Below are positions 40,468-51,679 of a DNA stretch of 64,000 nucleotides, piece by piece. The DNA comes from Ridgeia piscesae (Eukaryota > Annelida > Polychaeta > Sabellida > Siboglinidae). Location of the stretch: contig JAODUO010000542.1 in NCBI GenBank assembly GCA_025642075.2, positions 122,501 to 186,500 on the forward strand, given 5' to 3'. The notes beneath the pieces were generated by a model, which did no database searches, was not told the origin of the DNA, and was given only the letters and a program-made list of their open reading frames with translations. A program made the position numbers and the translations under genes. Each line of letters opens with the position of its first letter. Position 1 is the stretch's first letter.

Positions 40468-40955
40468 TGTATATTTCATTCATTTATAAATGAATTTTAT
40501 GATACATGTTTTTCTGTATACCACTGATATATTTGTGATAATATTATAATAACAGAATAGCTTCCAGATTGCACGAAAACCTACCTATATAACTTCAAAT
40601 ATGGGAGTGCCGTGGCATTCTTTAAATGCCCTTTCATAGTTGGTCTGACGAGCGAAAAGGATTGGTTTAGAGTTACGTTTTAATTGAAGGATAATGTTAG
40701 CTTGAACGTATTTTTTTCTTCAAAATTAACAAGAGGGTTTCGAATACATAATATTTCATGGATGAGCGCCGAAAACAGTGGCGCCCCATCACGGAACCTG
40801 GACAATAAAAAACGCGGGACAGATTGGTGATGTGGAAGAAAACAAGTGGCGCCACCTTGTGGAATTTAAAAACTGACAAGTGAAGAACTGTCTGTTTTGA
40901 TTCGTCTAATATAAGCACTCGAATGCCAGTCTGAAGTCTACATGTCAAACGCTTA

Positions 40956-40992
40956 AATAATAATAATAATGATGGTGATGATGATGATGATG

Positions 40993-41091
<99 letters not shown>

Positions 41092-41093
41092 GC
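40956..41093. repeat. TAA trinucleotide array
   Basis: About 36 near-perfect TAA units with a leading GATGATG segment. The poly-Leu and poly-Ile minus-strand frames over it are artefacts. Confidence 0.97.
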
Positions 41094-41730
41094 AACAACG
41101 CAATAATAACACAAATTATTATTATTATCTGTCAGATTAAAATTTAAATACGCGTACGCGTGTGTGGCTCGATGACGCAACATAATCTAAGACTTAGTAG
41201 GGTTGTTTTACTAACACGAAAGGCGCAAAATAGCCTACCAACGTCAGTGTGCGATTGTTGCAAGTTACGAAATTATTCAGCGCAAAGTGTATATAATTGC
41301 CTAAATGGCCTCATTTAATTCTTCGAAATAGTTTACATCGCGTAGACACAATTTGTTTCTACTTTCAAGATGATTATAACACGTTTCACTTAAATAATAA
41401 CCATTTGAACAGTGCGGGACTCTCATCACGTGACGTGTTTTGTTAGAACTACCTGACAACCAGTACGAAGTCAACGTGAATATACGTGCGTTTGTAAACT
41501 GAACTGAAGCAACGACTCCGCTGTGTAGAATACAACCAACCACGTGCAGCGTGAAATACTTGTTCGCAGACTTCGACAGAGAGAACCGAAACGTTTGGAC
41601 ACGTATATGTGGATCATAATTACCGAACGCTGAAAATGACGTTGATTTTATGCGTGTAGAGAGAGAGCAAAAAGCCATCATTTTTATGCCGGACGGTCAA
41701 AGCCATGCGTTGTCTAAGTATACTGAGGGT
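41094..41730. other. No feature seen
   Basis: Complex sequence with no recognised feature. Confidence 0.4.
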
Positions 41731-42093
<363 letters not shown>

Positions 42094-42292
42094 GGTGGCC
42101 CGACAGGATCTGCCTTATCTATTAGACCACACTACGCCGTCGAACCTATGCATGTCCAGCTCTCCAGCGTAGTGCAGTCCACATAGACACAACTCAGAAG
42201 ATCCAGGCCCCACAGCGTGGGAGAGAAGTTTAATTGACAATAGCACACATACAGACATTCAGTAAAAGACCAACAAGTCTAAAATTCCCTTC

Positions 42293-43610
42293 TAGCCCAG
42301 CCGATATGTGAATGAATTGTGCGTTTTGTGATATAAGCAAGAAATTTGGCACAAATGAAGAGCACATAATTACAAAAATAAACCAATTTTCCGTAAACCT
42401 ATTTTCTCATATCGTAACAACTGCTTCAAGTAAATAAGTCGTTTTTGGCATCTGGTATATGTTTTCGGGGACCACCATTTCAAATATATTACTTTTGACC
42501 TTCTCCAACATTTACATCCGCCATTTTTAAAGATGGCGGCAGCCAAGACTAATGATCCTATATCTCATGACCTACGCCACCTAGAGCAGTAATTTTGATA
42601 TCAAAATATAGGTATGTGGACAGCCAATTTAAGTGTTGTGAAATATTTTGCATTTGAACTTCGTTGACCTTCGTATCTGCCATTTTTATCAAATTACGGC
42701 CGTTAAAACGAATCTTGTCTATACCTTTAAAATGCTTCAGTCAGAACCGCTACATTTGTGTCAAAATGTTTGTTTTTCAAGGTAGCGATTTCCACTGTGT
42801 TACGTATGACCTTCTCCAACTTCAACATCCGCCATTTTTAAAGATGGCTCCTTTCAAATCAAATTTTCCTCAAATCTTAAGAATAAACCACCTAGACAGG
42901 TGTCAACATTAAGGTTTTACGTGTTGCTATTTTAAATATGTTTAATTCATCTTGAAAACGACCGATACGAATGTCCGACGAGATCAAAAGCAGCATATTT
43001 AAAATAGCAACACGTAATACCTTAATGTTGACACCTTACAATTTGAGGATAAATTGATTTGAAAGGCGCCATCTTTAAAAATGGCGGATGTTGAAGTTGG
43101 AGAAGGTCATACGTATCACAATGGAAATCACTACCTTGAAAAAACTTAAATTTTTACACAAATGTAGCGGTTCTGACTGAAGCATTTTAAAGGTATGGAT
43201 ACGATTCGTTTTAGCGGCCGTCATTTGATCAAATGGCGGATACGAAGGTCAACGAAGGTCAAATGCAAAATATTTCACAACATTTAAATCGGCTGTCCAA
43301 GTACCTATATTTTGATAACAAAATGACTGCTCTATGTGGCGTAGGTCATGATATATAGGATCATTAGTCTTGATGGTCGCCATTTTTAAAAATGGCGGAT
43401 GTGAATGTCGGAGAAGGTCAAAAGATATGAGAAAAGTGGTTTAAGGCGGCCATCGTGGAAAATGGCCGCCAACGCCTTCAAGGGCGAAATCTGGGATGGC
43501 CCTATATCCAAATATATTTGTAATGATGAAATCTAAGTATGTGCCATATGTCATGCTTGTATCATAAAACGCACAATTCGGCCATATTCTGTCACATATC
43601 AGCTGGGCTA
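42293..43610. mobile_element. 1.3-kb foldback element, arms of about 650 bp
   Basis: The two halves are long inverted copies meeting at a loop of about 50 bp (42941-42993). The ends are TAGCCCAGC...GCTGGGCTA, and TTC flanks both sides (42290-42292 and 43611-43613). Each arm carries several GCCATTTTTAAAGATGGC modules about 155 bp apart, preceded by GACCTTCTCCAAC. It sits inside an LTR-like repeat whose uninterrupted relative at 47.8 kb shows the empty site with a single TTC. No transposase is encoded, so a non-autonomous DNA transposon is inferred. Confidence 0.85.
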
Positions 43611-43924
43611 TTCACTATATATTATGAGTTGACAATCAATGAGAATGCCCTGTTCCGGTCATCGTTCGTCCGACTCTCGGAACGCTTCTGGTCATCCTTC
43701 CTTAATTATACACACATTCTTCTGCCTGATTTTATGTCCTCTATTTCCACCATACATGCAATCTACATACTACTGGCAATCACAATCCGTGTCTTCTGTC
43801 GATCATCGTTTCTTCTCTACATTACTGCAACCATTCAATTGCCAGGACTAACCTTGCAACAATCACTAATTACTAGAAGTAATCTGACTAAACCCACATC
43901 AATTACCAGAAGAACTAATCTAGT

Positions 43925-44014
43925 ATATATAATTTTATATGAACACCTAATTAACTAGTATATATTAACACTTATTTAACTAGTATATAGTATACATCAA
44001 CACGTATTTAACTA

Positions 44015-44059
<45 letters not shown>

Positions 44060-44188
44060 TCAACATTTATTTAACTAGTATATAGTATATAGTATATATC
44101 AACACGTATTTAACTAGTATTATATAAAATATCAACATTTATTTAACTAGTATATAGTATATAGTATATATCAACACGTATTTAACTA

Positions 44189-44249
<61 letters not shown>

Positions 44250-44317
44250 TCAATTACTGGATGATGGTCTCTGATGTAGTATATAGTATATAGTATATAT
44301 CAATACGTATTTAACTA

Positions 44318-44398
<81 letters not shown>

Positions 44399-44560
44399 CA
44401 TATATCAACATTTATTTAACTAGTATATAGTATATAGTATATATCAACACGTATTTAACTAGTATATATATGTCAACTCTTATTTAACAAGTATATAGTA
44501 TACACTGTATATCAACACGTATTTAGCTAGTATATATCAACACGTATTTAACTACACACG
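43925..44560. repeat. AT-rich satellite of TATTTAACTAGTATAT units with AT arrays
   Basis: Units built from ATCAACACGTATTTAACTAG and TATATAGTATAT are repeated about ten times, with three embedded AT arrays (about 44017-44052, 44192-44242 and 44319-44384). The corresponding part of copy B holds only two such units, so this block expanded within copy A. Confidence 0.9.
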
Positions 44561-44574
44561 GTGGATACGTTACA

Positions 44575-45099
44575 AGGTGTTGAAGGTTGGCTGGCCGGCT
44601 TGCAGATTCCTGCCATGTTTACACGCCGCTTCAGTTGTCAGGTATTTTAACCTGATATAATTGTTATCTAACCTAAATGACTGGTTGATTGCTGACGGTG
44701 TTTTTACACCATTCGATGTACCATTTCGTAAATACTGAAACGGATAAACAGAGAAGTCGCGTACCGTTTGTTTCTAACTTTCGTGCAATCAATGTAGGGG
44801 TAGGTAGTGGGCTAATATATTATAATAGACACGAGCAAATGTATTGACGTCTCCCAAAATTCAACGCACCAGATTTGATACGAGTTTTCACCTACATTTA
44901 ACCATAGATATAAAACAGTCTATTTAGTTCATTACGTCAATTCAGGGTCGTCCATGAAGTAGGTCACACGACAGGGTGGGGCTATCTGAGTACAATACAT
45001 GGAGTTGGCGGGTCAAGGTGAACGCTAAATTAGCTGAGTGTTCTAATTCACAACAAGATAATTACCCGATAATGTGATTCAGAGTAAATGGATTCTACA
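44575..45099. other. No feature seen
   Basis: Unique sequence between the LTR-like end and the 77-bp satellite. Confidence 0.4.
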
Positions 45100-45860
45100 G
45101 GAATAAAACATACTGCCCATGAGATGGGTACTGAGTTGTGGCCTGGCTTACAGATGTGACAGGACAGGACAGGACAGGACAGGACAGGACAGGACAGGAC
45201 AGGACAGGACAGGACAGGACAGGACAGGACAGGACAGGACAGGACAGGACAGGACAGGACAGGACAGGACAGGACAGGACAGGACAGGACAGGAGGACAG
45301 GACAGGACAGGACAGGACAGGACAGGACAGGAATAAAGCATACTGCCCATGAGATGGGTACTGAGTTGTGGCCTGGCTTACAGATGTGACGAGACAAGTC
45401 AAGACAGGAATAAAACATACTGCCCATGAGATGGGTACTGAGTTGTAGCCTGGCTTACAGATGTGACGAGACAAGACAAGACAGGAATAAAACATACTGC
45501 CCATGAGATGGGTACTGAGTTGTAGCCTGGCTTACAGATGTGACGAGACAAGTCAAGACAGGAATAAAACATACTGCCCATGAGATGGGTACTGAGTTGT
45601 GGCCTGGCTTACAGATGTGACGAGACAAGACAAGACAGGAATAAAACATACTGCCCATGAGATGGGTACTGAGTTGTAGCCTGGTTTACACATGTGACGA
45701 GACAAGACAAGACAGGAATAAAACATACTGCCCATGAGATGGGTACTGAGTTGTAGCCTGGTTTACACATGTGACGAGACAAGACAAGACAAGACAAGAC
45801 AGGAATAAAACATACTGCCCATGAGATGGGTACTGAGTTGTGGCCTGGTTTACAGATGTG
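45100..45860. repeat. 77-bp satellite, 8 copies
   Basis: Units start at 45100, 45330, 45407, 45484, 45561, 45638, 45715 and 45802. Each includes GGAATAAAACATACTGCCCA, TGAGATGGGTACTGAGTTGT and a 3' pentamer stretch of GACAA/GACAG. Units 45330-45715 are exactly 77 bp apart. The first unit is interrupted by the large pentamer array. Minus-strand repetitive frames are artefacts. Confidence 0.96.
45157..45331. repeat. ACAGG pentanucleotide array
   Basis: About 35 units, with one 3-bp phase change near 45291. It lies exactly where the other 77-bp units carry two to five GACAA/GACAG pentamers, so it is an expansion internal to the first unit. Confidence 0.97.
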
Positions 45861-46213
45861 CATGTTGACACACACTGTGGCCAAAATGTCAACACGTGTC
45901 AAATCTCTGTCAAGTCAGACTGGGCTACAATAACAGAAAGTGCGTTGCTATCAGACTGCATTAATTGCTATGGCTGTTTTGATGCATAGTCCAACTGAAT
46001 ACTCGATATTTACAGTAGGCTTAACTACGGGATATAAATAAAACGACTGGTGTTTGCCAACGATATGGTCGACAATCCACACGGAATGTTCAAATGCGGA
46101 ATAGGCTTTGCACTAGCTTGCACACGTCCCTAGGGAAACACATAGCGTGTATTATTAGTGGCTATAATTTCATAGCTCAATTCTGCTCACTTCCACGGTT
46201 TGCGGAGAAGATC
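45861..46213. other. No feature seen
   Basis: Unique sequence. Confidence 0.4.
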
Positions 46214-46290
46214 AGCCAGGGGTACTGTAGCGCAGCGCAACGACCCGTGGCTTGCGAGGATGGGTTCTCACCGTGCTTGTATTGCGACAG
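46214..46290 (+). mobile_element. Possible tRNA-like SINE head
   Basis: GGGGTACTGTAGCGCAGCGC followed about 40 bases later by GATGGGTTCTCACC resembles spaced box A and degraded box B of a tRNA promoter. Downstream sequence is not shared with the other SINEs in the window. Could be chance. Confidence 0.2.
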
Positions 46291-46926
46291 TAATGTCACA
46301 GGACCCTCTGGGGCCGTGTCCTCGCAGGAACGGTTGCTCTATCAGCATTACCCTGTAGTCACCTCGTTATCGGTCAAACCCCTCGAAATGTATAGCCTAG
46401 GGCCAGACGCCGGCCCTTGATTATGTCATTTCTTCCCAGCTAGGGGTCTCTGGAAATCCTGGCAGGATGCCAGTGAACTTAGGGTAACCTCCTGAACAAT
46501 GACCCTCTATGTTTGGACTCTGCCTCCCTAGAACCAGATGGCCGCAATTGTAAACACCCCTTACCCAAGTTGTAGCGATTTGCATAATTTATAGATTGGC
46601 TTCAGGACCATGTGTATCCAAGATCAGGCAATGCATGTGTACCAGTTTCTTGCGATGACCGTTCAGCTGTCAACTGCCATCCATGATCTCTTGTTCAAGT
46701 AGACACTAAGGATCGCGCTTTCGCATGCAAACAAACATAGGCCTAGTTATTGTTCCGATGCTGTTGCGCACCTATTTTATACTAATATCTACCATATGTT
46801 TGCATTCATTTATATAACGCGAATCTATATCTTCTGTCTTTCTGATAAGTAGTAATTATCGTAGATAATAATAATTAACTAAATTAGCAAGTGTAGGTTA
46901 TTTGTTATAGCGTGACAATATTCAAC
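46291..46926. other. No feature seen
   Basis: Unique sequence. Confidence 0.4.
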
Positions 46927-47222
46927 ACTCTCCGGCTCAACAATCACCACTCTCCGGCTCAACAATCACCACTCTCCGGCTCAACAGTCACCACCCTCTG
47001 GCTCAACAGTCACCACTCTCCGGCTCAACAATCACCACTCTCCGGCTCAACAGTCACCACCCTCTGGCTCAACAGTCACCACTCTCCGGCTCAACAATCA
47101 CCACTCTCCGGCTCAACAATCACCACTCTCCGGCTCAACAGTCACCACTCTCCGGCTCAACAGTCACCACTCTCCGGCTCAACAGTCACCACTCTCCGGC
47201 TCAACAGTCACCACTCTCTGGC
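46927..47222. repeat. 22-bp minisatellite, 13 copies plus a partial
   Basis: The unit ACTCTCCGGCTCAACAATC plus ACC repeats 13 times, with an AGTC variant of AATC and a CCCTCTGG variant recurring at the third and sixth positions or so. The forward frame over it is an artefact. Confidence 0.96.
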
Positions 47223-47454
47223 TGCGCACCCGTCGCCCGTGCGTATCGTTGCCAGTGTGTCTACGGAAGGGAAGACATCTGGGCTGGGGTAAACAAGAGG
47301 AGCCGAAAAGGGTTACAAAGGTAAACGTTCACGTAAATTTATTGGGGCCTTGTACGGGGTCACAAACATATGCGTCTCCGGCCATGACTTCATTTAGGGA
47401 CGCCAGTGGCTAGCCTCCTTAGCCCTGGTTTGGACACGGTTCTACCTGGCACCG

Positions 47455-47912
47455 TGTAACGTACATCCACCGTGTGTAGTTAAATAAGTGTTGACGTATA
47501 CTAGTTAATTAAGTGTTCATATATACTAGATTAGTTCTGGTAGTTGGTGGTTGTAGCAAGATTAGTCCTGGTGACTGAATGTTGCTGTAATGTAGATTAA
47601 GGCAGAAGTCACGCATTGTGATTGCATGTATGGTGGAAATAAAGGGCAGTAGTATGTAGATGTTGCAGTAATGTAGATTAAGCAACGATGATCGACAGAA
47701 GTCAAGGATTGTGATTGCAAGTGTAAATAAAGGACATAAACTCAGGCAGAAGAATGTGTGTATAATTAAGGAAGGATGACCGGAAGCGTTCCGAGAGTCG
47801 GACGAACGATGACCGGAACAGGGCGTTCTCATTGATTGTCAACGCATATAATAGTGAAGTGAATGTTTGACTTGTTGGTCTTTTACTGAATGCCTGTACG
47901 TGTGCTGTCTAA
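47455..47912 (-). mobile_element. LTR-like repeat, copy B (uninterrupted)
   Basis: Minus-strand relative of copy A. It ends at 47455 with GTACGTTACA on the minus strand, preceded by ACTACACACGGTGGAT. It contains the same CGTTCGTCCGACTCTCGGAA block and an internal partial duplication of the CATTACTGCAAC segment. It lacks the foldback insertion; the intact site reads CACTTCACTATTATATGCG on the minus strand. Confidence 0.6.
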
Positions 47913-48473
47913 TAGATAAATATAACAGGTCGCAAATTCCATGGTCGCATATAAATAACTTTGCTACGGCCGTCTGTCAGCCCGCATTCTCTGCCCACTT
48001 GCTGCCAACAATAATAATGACCGGGCGGGGCCGCTATCCAGCGGACGAGCGCCCAGGAGAGTGTCGGACTACACCGAAGTGCCCGTACGATGTGCATCTG
48101 ACTTACGTCAATGTGTGTACAGGTACTCATCGAGAGGAGACAGAAAGACAGAACAGTGATGAACAATTCCTAACGCTCTAAGTTGTGCTGAAGTGAGTAC
48201 AGATCGTATCAGGACATCTGCAGATTTCAGTGCGAGTGCTTCGCTAGTCGTGTCTAGGGAAAATCCTGAATGAAGTATGGCCCAAACCTGGACCAGCCAC
48301 CCTGCGTGGTACAAGGCGGAGGAGCATGGGAATCGGCGTGGTGCGCCTGGTATGTACTAGCAGTTTACTGAGCTTTACTCCCGTGTCTGAACTAGACCTG
48401 GCGGTTTCAGCGTCATTGACATGCCGTGCCGGTTCACCGCCTTGGTGCATTGGTTGATATGAATGTCTGCATG

Positions 48474-48770
48474 CGCGGTAGAACGCAGTGGCTCAGGGTA
48501 AGCTTCGGATTATCGAATCCTGTGCTGCTGTGTTAAAACCTTGGGCAAGTTTTTTTCACTCTACATTGTTCACTTAGCTGTATAAATTAGTACCTGGCTA
48601 TAGACAGTGGTGGATATGTGTACATACGCGCAGCCTTCGCGCATTAATTGTAGCATATGGCTGGATGCTTCCCAGAGACGTTGAGACGGTGTTTGATTGA
48701 ACAGCGTAATGCGCTTTCAGCAGTCCTGAAGACGGGATACTGCGCAATAAGTGTTATAAGAACTTATCTT
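48474..48770 (+). mobile_element. tRNA-derived SINE, type 1, copy 2
   Basis: Plus-strand relative of the element at 16491-16800. It has the head GTGGCTCAGGGTAAGCTTCG with a weakened box B (TTATCGAATCC), body GTGTTAAAACCTTGGGCAAG, GTACCTGGCTATAGACAGTG and GCGCATTAATTGTAGCATAT, then GCGCTTTCAGCAGTCCTGAA and TACTGCGCAATAAG. Divergence from copy 1 is modest, with small indels. Confidence 0.82.
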
Positions 48771-48939
48771 TGTTTTACTTTGTTTGCCCATACAGCCATC
48801 CGTATTGGCCAGATATCGCTGCATCCTGGGAATCTCGGACCTATCTATCCTATTGTAATCGACTGCCTTGTTAACTGATTACACCGAGACAGTCTACATT
48901 AAGTTCAGCTCTGCAACCTGATGCAATCAACATCAATAA

Positions 48940-49026
48940 CCACACAGAAGATTCACGCCCCACAACGCCAGATATGCTGCCCGACGATTTATGAGCGCGT
49001 GGGAAAGGAGTTTAATGGCGACAACA
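48940..49026 (+). repeat. Second copy of the purine-rich segment preceding LTR-like copy A
   Basis: CAGAAGATTCACGCCCCACA and GCGTGGGAAAGGAGTTTAAT match the sequence just before 42235, with a 35-bp insertion between the halves. No LTR-like body follows here. Confidence 0.5.
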
Positions 49027-49156
49027 TTACACGCATCAGTTAGTAATGCATGTAAGCATATTGTCCACGTCTAAGTCAACATCAGTTTATATCACAGAGT
49101 TAGATCATTAATCTTTCCCCTATAGATTAGAGGGACAAGCTGGCCACTACGCAGCC

Positions 49157-49157
<1 letters not shown>

Positions 49158-49236
<79 letters not shown>
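49158..49236. repeat. AT array
   Basis: About 39 uninterrupted AT units. Confidence 0.96.
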
Positions 49237-49238
<2 letters not shown>

Positions 49239-50516
49239 TGCCAGTGGGTACACATTCTGTCTGCTAGTGTGTTCTATTTATAGCTATGGTTTATAATACT
49301 TATTGTGAAAATGCGGTGGGATATCAATGATCATTTGATATACCATTATAACCGATTGATCGTTCGGTGTGTCTTAGTAATGGCAGTTAAAGTGAGATAC
49401 CGAATTGTTGTCTCTATTGTTTGACTTTCTGAGGAATGGCCGGTAAGCTATTCCCTTAATCATCTGACTGAATTACTGTCATATGCAGGTGTCCGGTTCC
49501 GTTAATCGTATTAATGAGTTACTGTCACATATGTAGTTGTCTAGTAACGGTATCCGGAGGAGTTAGGGACGAGTATTCTCCGTATCCAAAATATATCGCA
49601 TTAATTGTGTTGAATGCAATTTGTATAGATTTTGGGCGAATTTAGATGTATTTATTTTGATGAAATGTTTCAAATATTTTGCGCGCCACTGTAGCCTGAT
49701 TATCCCGCCATATTAAACATGTTTTAATCGTACATGTAACGTGGCCATGGGTTCATTGCATTCTCTGATATCCACCAATTAATCCATACACAACCTATAG
49801 TGTACCTACATATATTACATTGCAAAGACAAAAATCTCTTTTTAAAAACAGTTCTAAGAAAAATCTTTCGAAAAAACTGTTGATACATCCAAATAAATTG
49901 TTGTCTGTGAATATATATATTCAAAGCATATTAATCTATTGTGTAAGAAAATATATACCAAAACATTTCTGCTAGCAGTTGAATGTAAAAGTGTAAGCTG
50001 TCAGACAGCCCAGTGGAGTGGTAGTCTCATGACACCCCTGCAGCCCCAGCATAGATAACTCTGTGAGCGCCGGTGACACTGTTTGTTATTCCCCGTTCAC
50101 AGTAGCAAATTTAGTCCTGTGCGAAATCGATTTCGCTCCAGTTGAGCGTTCACACTACACAATCTAAACCGTATCAGTGAGTTAAACAAGATTAAAGTAA
50201 TGCACCTCATTGAGGGGTTTCGAACCGGTTTCATTTTGAAATGGATCAAATTGGTAATGTAAACTAGTGTGTACGCAAAGGGAATTAACGCCAAGTCGCA
50301 CTAAATGTGACTTAGTTGATTCCAGATGTTGGGACTGGCTTGGTAGATGCAACCATGTAATGTGACATACGTAATTAGAGTCCCGTCCATTTTCTCCCCT
50401 GTGACAAGATGTGGTCATTAATCAAAAGAGCCATACTAGTTGACAAGACCTACTCTGGTTCCGGCAGTTGCAGTGTAAACGCAACAGGGTAATTGAGCCG
50501 GATGAGTTAATGCGCC

Positions 50517-50518
<2 letters not shown>
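49237..50518. other. No gene seen; possible decayed mobile sequence at 50.09-50.40 kb
   Basis: Mostly unique AT-rich sequence. At 50090-50400, GTTCACAGTAGC, GTTCACACTACAC and GTAAACTAGTGTGTACGC hint at weak inverted similarity of a decayed DNA element. The match is too poor to call. Confidence 0.3.
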
Positions 50519-50609
<91 letters not shown>

Positions 50610-50682
50610 GTGTGTGTGTGTGTGTGGTGCGTGCGTGCGTGGCGTGCGTGCTGTGCGTGCGTGCGTGCGTGCGTGTGTGTAT
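50519..50682. repeat. AT array followed by GT / GTGC array
   Basis: About 44 AT units directly joined to GT units and then GCGT/GCTGT variants. Confidence 0.96.
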
Positions 50683-50780
50683 TACTGGTATGCGTGCTAT
50701 ACCATATATCATGCACATAGATTGCAGATGTGAAAATACCACAATTAATATATTATTTGTTGATTGAAAATTACAGGTTT

Positions 50781-50787
<7 letters not shown>

Positions 50788-50849
<62 letters not shown>

Positions 50850-50868
50850 ATATATAATTATATAATTA

Positions 50869-50931
<63 letters not shown>
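50788..50931. repeat. AT array with internal palindromes
   Basis: AT units interrupted by TTATATA and ATAATTATATAATTATATAT segments. Confidence 0.96.
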
Positions 50932-50936
<5 letters not shown>

Positions 50937-51277
50937 TGAGAAAAAAATCGGTTTCTCAACACACGAATTAAACAAAATTTGCACGAAAACCTTACTTTTA
51001 AATATAGTTATTCTTTGATTAAATGGGCATGGAATAATTATGTGCAAAAACATTCACACCAAACTAAAGGAATATGCACGCCTACTTGTAAGATATATAC
51101 ATTCACATTCATTTTATAAGCTTGTAGAAAATATGGTAAAACTATTGAGAACGTTTATATGGTACAGCCAAAATTTTTGCAGTGGAGGTTTAGCTACCAG
51201 ATATAGGCTGCACTTGTGTAGAGGTGTAGAATTATGGTATAGCCCCCCAAATGGGTAAATTGACCATTTATCAAATC

Positions 51278-51679
51278 CTGTTTACTGCACACGGTGACTC
51301 TAGCTTCCCATTGGTCAATGAATCACCCCAGTTAACCCTGGCAGCAGGAGCAGGTGACAGCAGTAGGGACACGGAGTAGCTGTAGCGCGTCCGTCCCACA
51401 GAGTTAGATGGTCCGTCCCCAAAAGGGTCATCCGTCTGGCGGTGTCGTGTTCCCAGATTCGACCGCATGCGCAGTAAGCGTTTTGAGAACATGCGTGACG
51501 TATGCCAACAACGCTACGTCAGAGCAGATAAAAGCGGGACTGCGCTTGCAGGTAGACAGCGGGCGGCGGCCGACAGCGGCGGTCAACTTGTTTTCCACTA
51601 GGTGTCAGTTGTATCTCAATAACTTATCACATCGTCAGTGTGTGGAGTTTGGTGTTGACATTACGATCCCTTACACTTG
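51278..51679 (+). promoter_or_regulatory. Promoter-like or solo-LTR-like segment
   Basis: A GC- and CpG-rich island in AT-rich surroundings with promoter-style signals in order: inverted CCAAT (CATTGGTC) at about 51310, CGCATGCGCAGTAAGCG (NRF1-like) at about 51464, TGACGTATG, then GCAGATAAAAGCGGGA (TATA-like) at about 51522-51537. No convincing coding exon follows. It could instead be an LTR: TGTTTACTG at 51278, TTACA at 51675-51679, CAATAACTTATCACATCGTC in between, and TGGTGCAGGTGTC (primer-binding-like) two bases after the end. No flanking target duplication was seen. Either reading is inference. Confidence 0.3.

Larger units (their letters stand above)
42235..44574 (+). mobile_element. LTR-like repeat, copy A (interrupted)
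   Basis: The unit starts TGACAATAGC just after purine-rich GTGGGAGAGAAGTTTAA, which resembles a polypurine tract, and ends GGATACGTTACA, giving TG...CA ends. It shares long blocks with copy B (47455-47912, minus), for example CGTTCGTCCGACTCTCGGAA. It is split by a 1.3-kb foldback element and by an expanded AT-rich satellite. A second copy of the preceding purine-rich segment occurs at 48940-49026. No gag or pol was seen. The LTR interpretation is inference; a repeat family with a shared terminus is directly visible. Confidence 0.55.

Noticed and set aside
45100..45860. CRISPR-like array of regularly spaced repeats
   Set aside because: The 77-bp units are contiguous with no unique spacers, and the host is an animal.
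50090..50400. Decayed MITE suggested by GTTCACACTAC-type motifs
   Set aside because: Inverted similarity between the halves is too weak by eye to call an element.
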